Part shown: piece after piece, positions 1 to 8,605 of the stretch
How the letters are laid out: every line of letters begins with the position of its first letter
How positions within the stretch are numbered: position 1 is the stretch's first letter
Assembly (NCBI GenBank): GCA_050698755.1
Contig: JBOHCK010000246.1
Location: forward strand, 1-9,223
Direction: 5' to 3'
DNA from: Palsa-504 sp050698755
GTDB lineage: Bacteria > Actinomycetota > Actinomycetes > Streptosporangiales > Streptosporangiaceae
Length of the DNA: 9,223 nucleotides
Notes under the pieces: model-generated
The model's input: only the letters and a program-made list of their open reading frames with translations
Databases searched by the model: none
Told to the model about the DNA's origin: nothing
Position numbers and translations under genes: made by a program

Positions 1-124
1 CATACACCTGGCTGTAGCGCAGCGGCCGCCCTTGCCCGAAGTAAGCGTCGTAGTCGCGCTTCAGGTCATACCCATGGCTGGGCCCGCGCTCAAGCAGCCC
101 CAACAGCGTCAGCGGAACACTCAT
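1..124 (-). CDS. PadR-family transcriptional regulator, N-terminal part (cut by window edge)
   Basis: Reading the minus strand from the ATG at 124-122 gives 41 codons that run off the window. The peptide begins MSVPLTLLGLLERGPSHGYD and continues with LKRDYDAYFG and RYSQVY. The pattern 'LLGLL..GPxHGYdLk..yd' followed by 'sxgQvY' is the start of the PadR winged-helix domain: helix 1, then helix 2 leading to the recognition helix. Family members are small dimeric repressors, often autoregulated and often controlling a neighbouring transporter or detoxification gene. No Shine-Dalgarno sequence precedes the ATG, because a perfect inverted repeat occupies that position. The transcript may therefore be leaderless, or translation may be sensitive to the hairpin. 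The gene diverges from the receptor-kinase gene across about 220 bp. The effector domain lies outside the window, so the ligand cannot be guessed. Confidence 0.85.
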   Translation of the reverse strand, partial: MSVPLTLLGLLERGPSHGYDLKRDYDAYFGQGRPLRYSQVY

Positions 125-159
125 ACCCGAGAGACTACTTCACGAGTAGTCTCTCGGGT
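125..159. promoter_or_regulatory. Perfect 15-bp inverted repeat at the padR start, likely operator
   Basis: Arms ACCCGAGAGACTACT (125-139) and AGTAGTCTCTCGGGT (145-159) are exact reverse complements separated by 5 bases (TCACG). The left arm is directly adjacent to the padR start codon at 122-124. On the minus strand TAGTCT inside the repeat sits 7 bases before the ATG, the right distance for a -10 box of a leaderless transcript, but I see no good -35. A repressor dimer bound here would block padR, which suggests autoregulation. The arms do not contain the ATGT/ACAT dyad known from several PadR operators, so recognition by PadR itself is inference. In RNA it would form a strong hairpin ending at the start codon. 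Confidence 0.6.
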
Positions 160-326
160 AATAGTTTACTGACTTTCCTGGAGAATAGTTGCCAGCCACG
201 GCCCAGAATCCGCCCCGGACGGGAACCAGACTCCCCAGATCTGCCGCGCGGTGACATAATGCAACGTTCAAGATTAATTAGCTGTCAGCTGCTGGATGCA
301 GCCGCCGGGCGACCAACGTCGTGGGC
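160..326 (+). promoter_or_regulatory. Divergent intergenic region with weak promoter for the receptor kinase
   Basis: This is the spacer between padR (minus) and the kinase gene (plus). A possible sigma-70-type promoter on the plus strand is GTGACA (251-256), 16 bases, then ATTAAT (273-278), in a locally AT-rich island at about 251-285. It would start transcription near 285. A small hairpin GCTGC-TGGAT-GCAGC (288-302) would then lie in the leader. The heptamer AATAGTT occurs twice, at 160-166 and 184-190, 24 bp apart. No box matches consensus well, so the promoter assignment is tentative. Confidence 0.3.
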
Positions 327-336
327 GGAAGGGGGG
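327..336 (+). promoter_or_regulatory. Ribosome binding site deciding the kinase start
   Basis: GGAAGGGGGG lies 8 bases before the TTG at 345. The longer in-frame start, GTG at 321, has no purine-rich site in front of it. The TTG start also gives an N-terminus (MAQGPLLPGDPGRVGRYRL) of the usual shape for actinobacterial Ser/Thr kinases. Confidence 0.6.
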
Positions 337-344
337 GCGTCTCG

Positions 345-3158
345 TTGGCTCAGGGACCGCTGTTGCCGGGAGACCCTGGGCGGGTCGGCCGCTACCGGCT
401 GACCGGCCGGCTGGGCGCCGGCGGGATGGGTGTCGTCTACCTGGGCGCCGCGAAGGACGGCCACCCGGTGGCGGTGAAGGTACTGCGCCCGGAACTGGCC
501 GAGGACCCCGAGTTCCGGGTCCGGTTCAGCCGCGAGGTGACCACGCTCACGCGGGTCGAGGGCATGTGCACGGTGCGGGTGATCGAGGCCGACACCACAG
601 GGCCAAGGCCGTTCCTGGTTACCGAATATATTGACGGTCCCTCGCTGGCCGACTACGTCGAAAGGCACGGCCCGCTCGGGGCCGAGATGCTGTACGGCCT
701 GGCGACCGGGCTCGCCGAGGCCCTGGCCGCGATTCACGCGGCCGGGATCGTTCACCGCGACCTCAAGCCGTCCAACGTGCTGCTGACCGCAAGCGGCCCC
801 AAGGTCATCGACTTCGGGATCGCCCAGGCGCAGGACGCGACGGTCCTCACCCAGACCGGCATGACGGTCGGCTCGATCGGGTTCATGGCCCCCGAGCAGA
901 TCATGGGGCAGGCGGTCACGGCGTCAGACATCTTCGCCTGGGCGGTGACGATCGCGTACGCGGCCAGCGGGGCTGCGCCGTTCGGCTCCGGCGTCGCCGC
1001 CGCCGTTTTCTACCGGATCATGAACACCGAACCAGATATCACCGCGGTACCCGACTCGTTGCGGTCCTGGGTCGAGGCCGCCCTGACCAAGGAATCGCAG
1101 AACCGGCCCACCGCGGATGACCTGCTTAGCCAGCTGACGCATAGCTCCCCTCAGCCGAACGGCAACTACGACGTTCCGACCCAGACGATCCTGGCCCAGA
1201 CTTGGCGACCAGCCGCGACCATCCCCCTTCCGGCCGACCAGCCCACGGGTCAGGGCCAGTCGCCAGGGTCATTGCCGATCGCGAGGGGTCGCCGCGTCCT
1301 CCCCCGGCCACGGCCGACTCTCACCTTGCCGGGGCCGACTCGCCGGCGTCCGGTCCGGGTCTACGTCGCGCTGGCGCTGGCCGTCCTGGTCGCGGCCGGG
1401 GGCACCGCGGCCGGCCTGCTCGCGTCCGGCCACCCGGGGAACGGCGGGTCAGCCTCGGGCGGAAGCAGCGGCGGCACCAGCGCGTCGCCGCCCAGCGCGG
1501 TAGCGGCGTTCAACGGCGGCCTCTCCGCCGTGGTCAACCCCTCCGGCCACAAGGGCGGGACCCTGACCTTCGACGCGCAGGGCGCGCCAGACTCGTTCGA
1601 CCCCGGCAACACCTACCTCCCCTGGGTGATGAACTTCGACCGGCTGTTCGCCATGCCGATGTTCACCTACAAGTCCTGTCCTGGCTCGTGCGGCCTTCAG
1701 CTGGTACCCGACCTGGCCACGGACCTGGGCACGGTCAGCTCCGACGGGATGACCTGGACGTTCCACATCCAGCCCGACGTCAGATTCGAGAACGGCACGA
1801 CCGTCACCGCCCAGGACGTGAAGTACGCGATCGAGCGCACCTATGACCGGTCTGTGCTGGGCAACGGGCCGACCTACTACCAGGCGCTGCTCACCGACCC
1901 GAACTACCCGGGTCCGTATCAGAACCGGGCCAAGAACCTGATGGGCCTGACCGCGATCGACACCCCGGACGCGACCACCCTGGTATTCCACCTGCAGTTC
2001 CCGTTCCCCGACCTGCCCTACGTGCTGGCCTATCCGAATACTGCCCCGGTGCTGCCGAGCGCGGACAAGGGCGGCGACTACCAGCTGCACCCGCTGTCGA
2101 CGGGTCCGTACATGTTCAGGAGCTACGCGCCTGGCCAGCGGCTCGTCCTGGTGCCCAACCCGGACTGGAACCCGGCCACGGACCCGAACGCCAGGCAGCT
2201 GCCCAGCCAGATCGTCATGAACCTGAACGTGAACCAGGCAAGTATCGACAGCGGTCTGCTGAACGGCGATATCGACGTGGACGCGCAGGGTGCGGGCGTC
2301 GGATCGTCGGCGCAGACGAGGATCCTGTCCAGCCTGGCGAACAAGGCCAACGCGGACAACCCGCTCAACGGGTTCGCGCGGTTCATGTACATCAACACCA
2401 AGGTCGCGCCGCTGAACAACCTGCACTGCCGCGAGGCCATCGAGTACGCGGCCGACAAGACGGCCATCCAGACCGCCTGGGGCGGTCCCGCGAAAGGTCA
2501 GCTCGCCAGCACGGTGATGCCGCCTGTCGTGCTGGGTTACAAGTCGTTCGATCTGTACCACGCGCTGTCCCAGCCTGGCGGCGAAGTGGCTGAGGCCAGG
2601 CAGCAGCTCGCGATGTGCGGCCAGCCCGACGGCTTCAGCACCAACCTGGCCTACCGCGACGACAACCCGCAGGAGACCGCCGCGGCCAGCGCGCTGCAGG
2701 CCGCGCTCGCCCGGGTAGGCATCAAGGTGACGCTGAAGGGGTCCGCTACCGATTCCTACTACAACAGCGCCGCAGGCGTCACCGCCTACGTGCACACGCA
2801 CGACATCGGCATCGCCGCAGGTGTCTGGCAAGGCGACTGGCCGAACGGCTACGGGTTCCTCGACTCGCTCAGCGCTGGGAACGCCATCTCCCCCGTCAGC
2901 AACACCAACATCTCCGAGCTCAACGACTCGGTGATCAACAACCTGTTCGCGCAGTCCAGCTCGGCCACTGGCGCGGCCCGGACGGCGATCTGGTCTCAGA
3001 TCGACGAGCAGATCCTGAAGGACGCGGCCATCTTGCCGGGGATCTACCAGAAAACGGTCCTGTACCGGCCGCCGAACCTCACGAACGTCTACGTGCAGGC
3101 GTACTACGGCATGTACAACTACGCCGTCCTCGGAGTGAGTTCCTTAGGCGATAGGTAA
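345..3158 (+). CDS. Transmembrane Ser/Thr kinase fused to a family-5 solute-binding domain
   Basis: 937 residues from the TTG (945 from the GTG at 321). Residues 15-270 form a Hanks-type kinase with all key residues: glycine loop GAGGMG (24-29), ATP lysine K45, helix-C E64, HRDLKPSN (137-144) with catalytic D139, DFG (D156), APE (182-184), D195 and R254. The activation segment has the T169/T171 pair spaced as in the PknB TxT autophosphorylation site. A Pro-rich linker and an RRR cluster lead to one membrane helix (about 337-360), then a Gly/Ser linker. Residues about 403-937 are an SBP_bac_5 domain: it opens GGTLTFDAQGAPDSFDP and carries the family block 'LVPDLATDLG..SSDGMTWTFHI..FENGTTVTAQDVKYAIER'. 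The membrane helix replaces the signal peptide. No permease or transporter ATPase lies nearby, so sensing of a peptide-like ligand fits better than import. The ligand and phosphorylation targets are unknown. Confidence 0.92.
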   Translation: MAQGPLLPGDPGRVGRYRLTGRLGAGGMGVVYLGAAKDGHPVAVKVLRPELAEDPEFRVRFSREVTTLTRVEGMCTVRVIEADTTGPRPFLVTEYIDGPSLADYVERHGPLGAEMLYGLATGLAEALAAIHAAGIVHRDLKPSNVLLTASGPKVIDFGIAQAQDATVLTQTGMTVGSIGFMAPEQIMGQAVTASDIFAWAVTIAYAASGAAPFGSGVAAAVFYRIMNTEPDITAVPDSLRSWVEAALTKESQNRPTADDLLSQLTHSSPQPNGNYDVPTQTILAQTWRPAATIPLPADQPTGQGQSPGSLPIARGRRVLPRPRPTLTLPGPTRRRPVRVYVALALAVLVAAGGTAAGLLASGHPGNGGSASGGSSGGTSASPPSAVAAFNGGLSAVVNPSGHKGGTLTFDAQGAPDSFDPGNTYLPWVMNFDRLFAMPMFTYKSCPGSCGLQLVPDLATDLGTVSSDGMTWTFHIQPDVRFENGTTVTAQDVKYAIERTYDRSVLGNGPTYYQALLTDPNYPGPYQNRAKNLMGLTAIDTPDATTLVFHLQFPFPDLPYVLAYPNTAPVLPSADKGGDYQLHPLSTGPYMFRSYAPGQRLVLVPNPDWNPATDPNARQLPSQIVMNLNVNQASIDSGLLNGDIDVDAQGAGVGSSAQTRILSSLANKANADNPLNGFARFMYINTKVAPLNNLHCREAIEYAADKTAIQTAWGGPAKGQLASTVMPPVVLGYKSFDLYHALSQPGGEVAEARQQLAMCGQPDGFSTNLAYRDDNPQETAAASALQAALARVGIKVTLKGSATDSYYNSAAGVTAYVHTHDIGIAAGVWQGDWPNGYGFLDSLSAGNAISPVSNTNISELNDSVINNLFAQSSSATGAARTAIWSQIDEQILKDAAILPGIYQKTVLYRPPNLTNVYVQAYYGMYNYAVLGVSSLGDR

Positions 3159-3190
3159 CGGGTAGCGGACCTGATGAGCCAAGTGGAATG

Positions 3191-3225
3191 GCTCGGGGAA
3201 GATACCAGCGCAAGCTTCCCCGAGC
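3191..3225 (+). terminator. Terminator-like hairpin after the receptor kinase gene
   Basis: GCTCGGGGAAG (3191-3201) and CTTCCCCGAGC (3215-3225) are perfect 11-bp complementary arms with a 13-base loop, starting 33 bp after the kinase stop codon. No clear T-run follows (GATCGTTCC), which is common for actinobacterial terminators. The hairpin separates the kinase transcript from the phosphorylase gene. It also argues against the ATG at 3174 as that gene's start. Confidence 0.5.
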
Positions 3226-3312
3226 GATCGTTCCTGCTGCGCCGCAGTTCCGGGAGTGCTGTGGTCACCCGGGACCGCGGCCGGGCCGCCGGGAGGGAAC
3301 GCCGCGACCATC

Positions 3313-3317
3313 AGGAA
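3313..3317 (+). promoter_or_regulatory. Ribosome binding site of the phosphorylase-like gene
   Basis: AGGAA lies 9 bases before the GTG at 3327. It is too close to serve the ATG at 3318. The farther ATG at 3174 is preceded only by a weak GCGGAC. This favours the GTG at 3327. Confidence 0.45.
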
Positions 3318-3326
3318 ATGCGGAGC

Positions 3327-3941
3327 GTGGGGGTTGAGTCGCGGCTGTTGCGGCTGACCCCGGACCTGGGCTTCGCCCGGCTCCCGATCGGGGCGCCGGC
3401 GGCGGCCATAGCTGTCGAGGAGCTGTCCGCGTGGGGCACGGAACTATTCATCGGCGTCGGCTCCGCGGGCGCGGTCAGCGAGCGCCTGGCCGCCGGTGAC
3501 CTGGCGGTCTGCTCCGCAGCGCTCCGTGACGAGGGAACCTCCCACCACTACGCCCCGCCGGAGCCGTTTGCCCTCCCGGACCCGGCCCTCACCGCACGGC
3601 TGCGGGAAGCGCTGCCCGCGGCCGCGTACGGCCCGTCCTGGACCACCGACGCGCCCTACCGGGAGACGGCGGAGGAGATCACCAGGTACCGCGCCGAGGG
3701 GATGCTCACGGTCGAGATGGAAGCCTCCTGCCTGTTCACCGTAGCCAGGATCACCGGCGGCGCGGCCGCCGCCGCCTTCGTCGTATCTGACGTGCTGCAC
3801 GGCGAGCAGTGGGAGCCGCACTTCAGCTCCCCCGGCGTCCTGCGTGGCCTGTGGACGCTCTTCGAGGCCGCCGAGGCCTGCTTGTCCTCATTACGACCCA
3901 AGAGAGGGACACGCAAAGTCAACCGGGTTGAGCACGGCTGA
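3327..3941 (+). CDS. PNP/uridine-phosphorylase-family protein, N-terminally short
   Basis: 204 residues from the GTG. The frame is open back to an ATG at 3174 (255 residues), but that part crosses a terminator-like hairpin and looks non-conserved. The family converts nucleoside plus phosphate to base plus ribose-1-phosphate. Visible motifs are IGAPAAAIAVEEL (about 21-33), the phosphate-loop-like GVGSAGA (43-49), RDEGTSHHY (67-75), TTDAPYRE (106-113), the ribose-binding VEMEAS with E130 and E132, and FVVSD with D155, the position used by PNPs for the purine base. The arginine of the E. coli UP/PNP R(I/V)G motif is replaced by glycine. Family members usually carry tens more residues before the IGAP block, including the first beta-strands. 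Here that part is missing or degenerate, so the protein may be inactive, divergent, or a 5'-truncated remnant. Confidence 0.7.
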   Translation: MGVESRLLRLTPDLGFARLPIGAPAAAIAVEELSAWGTELFIGVGSAGAVSERLAAGDLAVCSAALRDEGTSHHYAPPEPFALPDPALTARLREALPAAAYGPSWTTDAPYRETAEEITRYRAEGMLTVEMEASCLFTVARITGGAAAAAFVVSDVLHGEQWEPHFSSPGVLRGLWTLFEAAEACLSSLRPKRGTRKVNRVEHG

Positions 3942-4196
3942 CGTCTGGCCCGCTCCGCCCGCGCTACCTTGATCCCTATCCGCGTGGCCATCCTCATCCG
4001 CCCCTACCCGGTCAGAGGTACGGAATGTCCAGGATTTTGTGGGAGGATTCGGGCTTGCGGGAGGATCCGGGGTACTGGGACCAAATCCTCCCCGGAACCC
4101 GGATCCTCCCCGATCTTTGCCGAGGCCGACGTACCCTCGCGAGCCAGAACCCACCTGAGCATCAAACGCGCACTTAAGGCGCCTGGGTCAGGAATG
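3942..4196. other. Gap between convergent genes
   Basis: The region lies between the ends of the phosphorylase-like gene (plus) and the aminotransferase gene (minus). Short open frames cross it on both strands, but none has a ribosome site or a recognisable protein. Its only distinctive content is the interleaved repeat cluster at 4041-4110. I see no canonical terminator with a T-run for either gene. Confidence 0.6.
4041..4110. repeat. Four interleaved copies of a GGGAGGAT(T/C) repeat, two in each orientation
   Basis: Copy A is GGGAGGATTCGGG (4041-4053) and copy B is GGGAGGATCCGGG (4059-4071), 12 of 13 identical. Inverted copies follow: AATCCTCCC (4084-4092), exactly complementary to the start of A, and CCCGGATCCTCCC (4098-4110), exactly complementary to all 13 bases of B. 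The order A-B-A'-B' is interleaved, and B can also pair with most of A'. Transcripts from either side could form alternative hairpins. Position at the ends of two convergent genes suggests bidirectional termination or mRNA 3'-end protection, which is inference. Confidence 0.55.
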
Positions 4197-5327
4197 TCAC
4201 AATAGTTCGCCTACTATGCCGGCCAGCCGGTCGTAGTCGTCTGGCGTGTTGTACGGTGCCGCCGCGATGCGCAGGTAGCCGGCTCCGCCGAAGTGCATCG
4301 GCGCCACCTCGACACGCTGCTGTGACAGGGCCTCATAGAACGGGTCGACCTGTTCAGGCGACGTGAGGACGCCGCCCGGCAGCGGCACCAGCCGCATGAC
4401 AGGCGCGGGTGTGGCCGGAAGGCCCTCAAGCGTGACCCCCAGCGCATCGGCCACTCTTTTCTGGCCGTCGGCCACCAGGTCGGCGAGCCGGGCTACGGCG
4501 TCCCAGCCGCCCAGCGCGGCCCAGTACGCCAGGCCGTCTGCGGCCGCCAGCCAGCCGACATAATCCCAGGTGCCTGGGTAGTCGAACGATGCGGCGTACC
4601 CGTCCTCCAGTTGCCAGCTGAGCACGGTCGGCGTCACTTCGGCTCCCGGCCGGCTCCACAGGATGGCGCTGCCTCGAGGGGTGTAAGCCCACTTGTGCAG
4701 GTTGCCGATCCAGTGGTCGACGCCGAGCGCCGGGATGTCGTCGGGAAGCTGGCCGGGCGCGTGCGCGGCATCGACCAGCACCGAGGTCTCGGCGCCGGTG
4801 ACCGCGGCGGCCACGGCCGCGACCGGCAGGACGGTCGCGGTCGGCGAGGTGATCCGGTCGATCACGACCAGCCGCGTGCGGCGTGAGCAGGCGGCGGCGA
4901 ACGCGGACACGATCGCGTCATCCCCCGCGCCGACCGGAAAGGCCGCCTCGACGATCCGCGCTCCCGCGCGCGCCGCGTGATGGCTGAGCGCCTTTCGGAC
5001 CGCGCCGTAGCCGTGCGTGCTGATAACCAGTTCGTCGCCGGGGTGCAACTCCAGCGATCCGAGAACTGCGGACACCCCCTCGGACACGTTGCGTACCCAC
5101 GCCGCACGAGACGGATCGACGCCGAGGAACCCGGCCGCGCGCTCCCGTGCCGCCGCTATCAGCCCCCTGATCTCGACGCGGTTGAAGCGGTGGGGGTTTC
5201 GTTCGGCGCGCTCGCGCCAGGCGGCGGCAGCCCGGCGCACGACCACCGGTGCGACGCCGAACGAGCCGTGGTTGAGGTGCAGAACGTCAGGGTCGAGGCC
5301 GAAGGCCTCCAGCAGGGCAGAGTCCAC
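4197..5327 (-). CDS. Class V aminotransferase, isopenicillin-N-epimerase-like (PLP enzyme)
   Basis: 376 residues, a normal length for the CefD-like branch of fold-type I PLP enzymes. It opens with LNHGSFGVAP (18-27), the hallmark of the subgroup. The VRNVSEGVSAVL block (78-89) lines the phosphate site. DAAHAPGQ (186-193) supplies the aspartate for the pyridine nitrogen and the histidine stacking on the ring. GNLHKW (208-213) carries the Schiff-base lysine K212. GYLRIAAAPYNTPDDYDRL (about 350-368) is the usual C-terminal substrate-carboxylate region. Members include epimerases, cysteine desulfurase-like enzymes and the ergothioneine C-S lyase EgtE, and sequence alone does not choose among them. 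No beta-lactam or ergothioneine genes are in the window. The GTG start has no Shine-Dalgarno sequence. An in-frame TGA lies five codons upstream, so the start cannot move far out. It lies 25 bp after the UvrA-like gene and is probably co-transcribed. Confidence 0.88.
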   Translation of the reverse strand: MDSALLEAFGLDPDVLHLNHGSFGVAPVVVRRAAAAWRERAERNPHRFNRVEIRGLIAAARERAAGFLGVDPSRAAWVRNVSEGVSAVLGSLELHPGDELVISTHGYGAVRKALSHHAARAGARIVEAAFPVGAGDDAIVSAFAAACSRRTRLVVIDRITSPTATVLPVAAVAAAVTGAETSVLVDAAHAPGQLPDDIPALGVDHWIGNLHKWAYTPRGSAILWSRPGAEVTPTVLSWQLEDGYAASFDYPGTWDYVGWLAAADGLAYWAALGGWDAVARLADLVADGQKRVADALGVTLEGLPATPAPVMRLVPLPGGVLTSPEQVDPFYEALSQQRVEVAPMHFGGAGYLRIAAAPYNTPDDYDRLAGIVGELL

Positions 5328-5352
5328 GGAGCGATTTTGTCAGCGTGCCTCG

Positions 5353-7742
<2,390 letters not shown>

Positions 7743-7746
<4 letters not shown>

Positions 7747-8105
7747 CTCACGGGGTCCTGAACCAGCCCGAGCACATTGCCGTCGGGGTCGGTGAAGCTG
7801 GCCACCAGACGGCCCCCGCCTACGTCGCGCACAGGGTCCTTCAAGGTGGCACCCGCCGCGGTCACCTCGGCTAGCTTCGCCTCGATGTCCGGCACCTGCC
7901 AGTAGGCCACCGGCGAGGTCATACCCTGCGGCCCGCCGCCCGGCACCAACCCGATGTGCTGACCCGCGGCCTCGTAGCCGACGTAGTAGGACGAGTCGGC
8001 CTGCGGCGGCGTGCCGAGCAGGGCGGTGTACACCGCCTTGGCCTTCTCCAGGTCGGTCACGGGATGCAGCACGATCTTGATGCCCTCGGTGGACGAGTCG
8101 GTCAT
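7743..8105 (-). CDS. VOC-superfamily protein (glyoxalase/bleomycin-resistance fold)
   Basis: 120 residues, the usual size of a single-domain VOC protein with two beta-alpha-beta-beta-beta units. The first unit has IKIVLHPVTDLEKAKAVYTALLG (9-31) and YVGYEAAGQHIGLVPGG (41-57). The second has SPVAYWQVPDIEAKLAEVTAAGA (64-86) and the end motif ASFTDPDGNVLGLVQDP (102-118). In metal-dependent glyoxalases the last strand usually carries a glutamate ligand; here the position reads glycine (G113). It may therefore bind a ligand without catalysing glyoxalase chemistry. The start is clear: GGAGGG (8109-8114) sits 3 bases before the ATG. The last codon overlaps the UvrA-like start, so the two are probably translationally coupled. 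Pairing with a UvrA-like ATPase suggests binding or detoxifying a toxic small molecule; this is inference. Confidence 0.9.
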
Positions 8106-8233
8106 TTTCCCTCCATACAGGTCCGGTGAACGGTGATGTCCACGGCGGCCAGGTTACCCGCGGCTCGCTGACCGGCGCTTCTCCATTCCTGATCGGCCCG
8201 GTCACCGGCTTGGCCGCAGGCGCGCAGGCCAGC
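8106..8233 (-). other. Intergenic spacer between arsR and the VOC gene
   Basis: 128 bp on the transcribed minus strand. It ends in a strong ribosome site for the VOC gene (GGAGGG, 8109-8114). It contains short GC-rich dyads such as CCGGT-G-ACCGG near 8200, but no hairpin with a T-run and no convincing -10/-35 pair. I cannot tell whether VOC-UvrA-aminotransferase has its own promoter or is read through from the arsR operon. The GCAAC-N6-GTTGC operator of the upstream promoter is not repeated here. Confidence 0.4.
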
Positions 8234-8605
8234 TCATTGACTTTCGTAAAGCCGAGTTGAGGCCGGCCCCCCCACCACCCGGTCGAGGTGGTCTTTCAGC
8301 GAGTCGAGCGAGCTGTCCCAGTCGCGGGCCAGCGCGGCCAGGAACTGCTGCGCCGCCTGCATGGGCGCGGAGCGCAGCCGGTAGCGCACGCGGCGCCGCT
8401 CCCCCGGTTCGGCCGTCACCAGGCCGGCCTCGGACAGCAGGGCCAGGTGCTTGGCGATCGCCTGCCGCGTGATCGGCAGGCGACCGGCCAGGTCCGTGGC
8501 CGTGGCCGGACCGCCCGAGGCCAGCTCGGCGAGAATGGCCCGCCGGGTCGGGTCGGCCAGGGCCACGAAGACCTGTTCGGCGATGGCCTCGATGTCAGGC
8601 GGCAT
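8234..8605 (-). CDS. ArsR-type winged-helix repressor
   Basis: 123 residues. The helix-1/2 signature FVALADPTRRAILAEL (13-28) is followed by the helix-turn-helix TATDLAGRLPITRQAIAKHL (35-54) with ALLSEAGLV (55-63). A basic wing, GERRRVRYRL (68-77), and an amphipathic dimerisation helix follow. The ELCVC-type metal-binding motif of true arsenic/cadmium sensors is absent and there is no cysteine at all, so it does not look like a metal sensor. It belongs to the subgroup found beside AHSA1/SRPBCC genes. Its ATG overlaps the end of the SRPBCC gene by 11 bp, so the two are translationally coupled. Two matching palindromes in the shared promoter are its likely operators, giving negative autoregulation. 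The inducer is unknown; the partner SRPBCC protein has a hydrophobic-ligand fold and may be involved. Confidence 0.9.
   Translation of the reverse strand: MPPDIEAIAEQVFVALADPTRRAILAELASGGPATATDLAGRLPITRQAIAKHLALLSEAGLVTAEPGERRRVRYRLRSAPMQAAQQFLAALARDWDSSLDSLKDHLDRVVGGPASTRLYESQ

Noticed and set aside
288..302. GCTGC-TGGAT-GCAGC hairpin as a riboswitch or attenuator for the kinase gene
   Set aside because: It is only a 5-bp stem, with no conserved riboswitch core and no competing structure visible.
1449..2831. 460-residue open frame on the minus strand opposite the solute-binding domain
   Set aside because: It is antisense to a domain with clear family motifs. Its composition (rich in R, G, V, H) is the usual shadow of a high-GC gene, and I see no family motif in it.
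3174..3326. Longer start (ATG 3174) for the phosphorylase-like gene
   Set aside because: The segment contains a terminator-like hairpin, has a weak ribosome site, and shows no similarity to the family N-terminus. Kept only as an alternative.
3969..4205. Open frames on both strands between the phosphorylase-like and aminotransferase genes
   Set aside because: They have no ribosome site, cross the interleaved repeats, and give low-complexity peptides resembling no family.
4197..5327. Naming the aminotransferase cefD or egtE
   Set aside because: Subgroup motifs fit both, and no beta-lactam or ergothioneine neighbours are present to decide.
7747..8205. N-terminal extension of the UvrA-like frame by about 153 residues
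   Set aside because: It runs through the whole VOC gene in another frame of the same strand, has no UvrA similarity, and the VOC gene has its own strong ribosome site and motifs.
8234..8605. ArsR protein as an arsenic or other metal sensor
   Set aside because: It has no cysteine and no ELCVC-type motif, so a metal role is not supported despite the family name.
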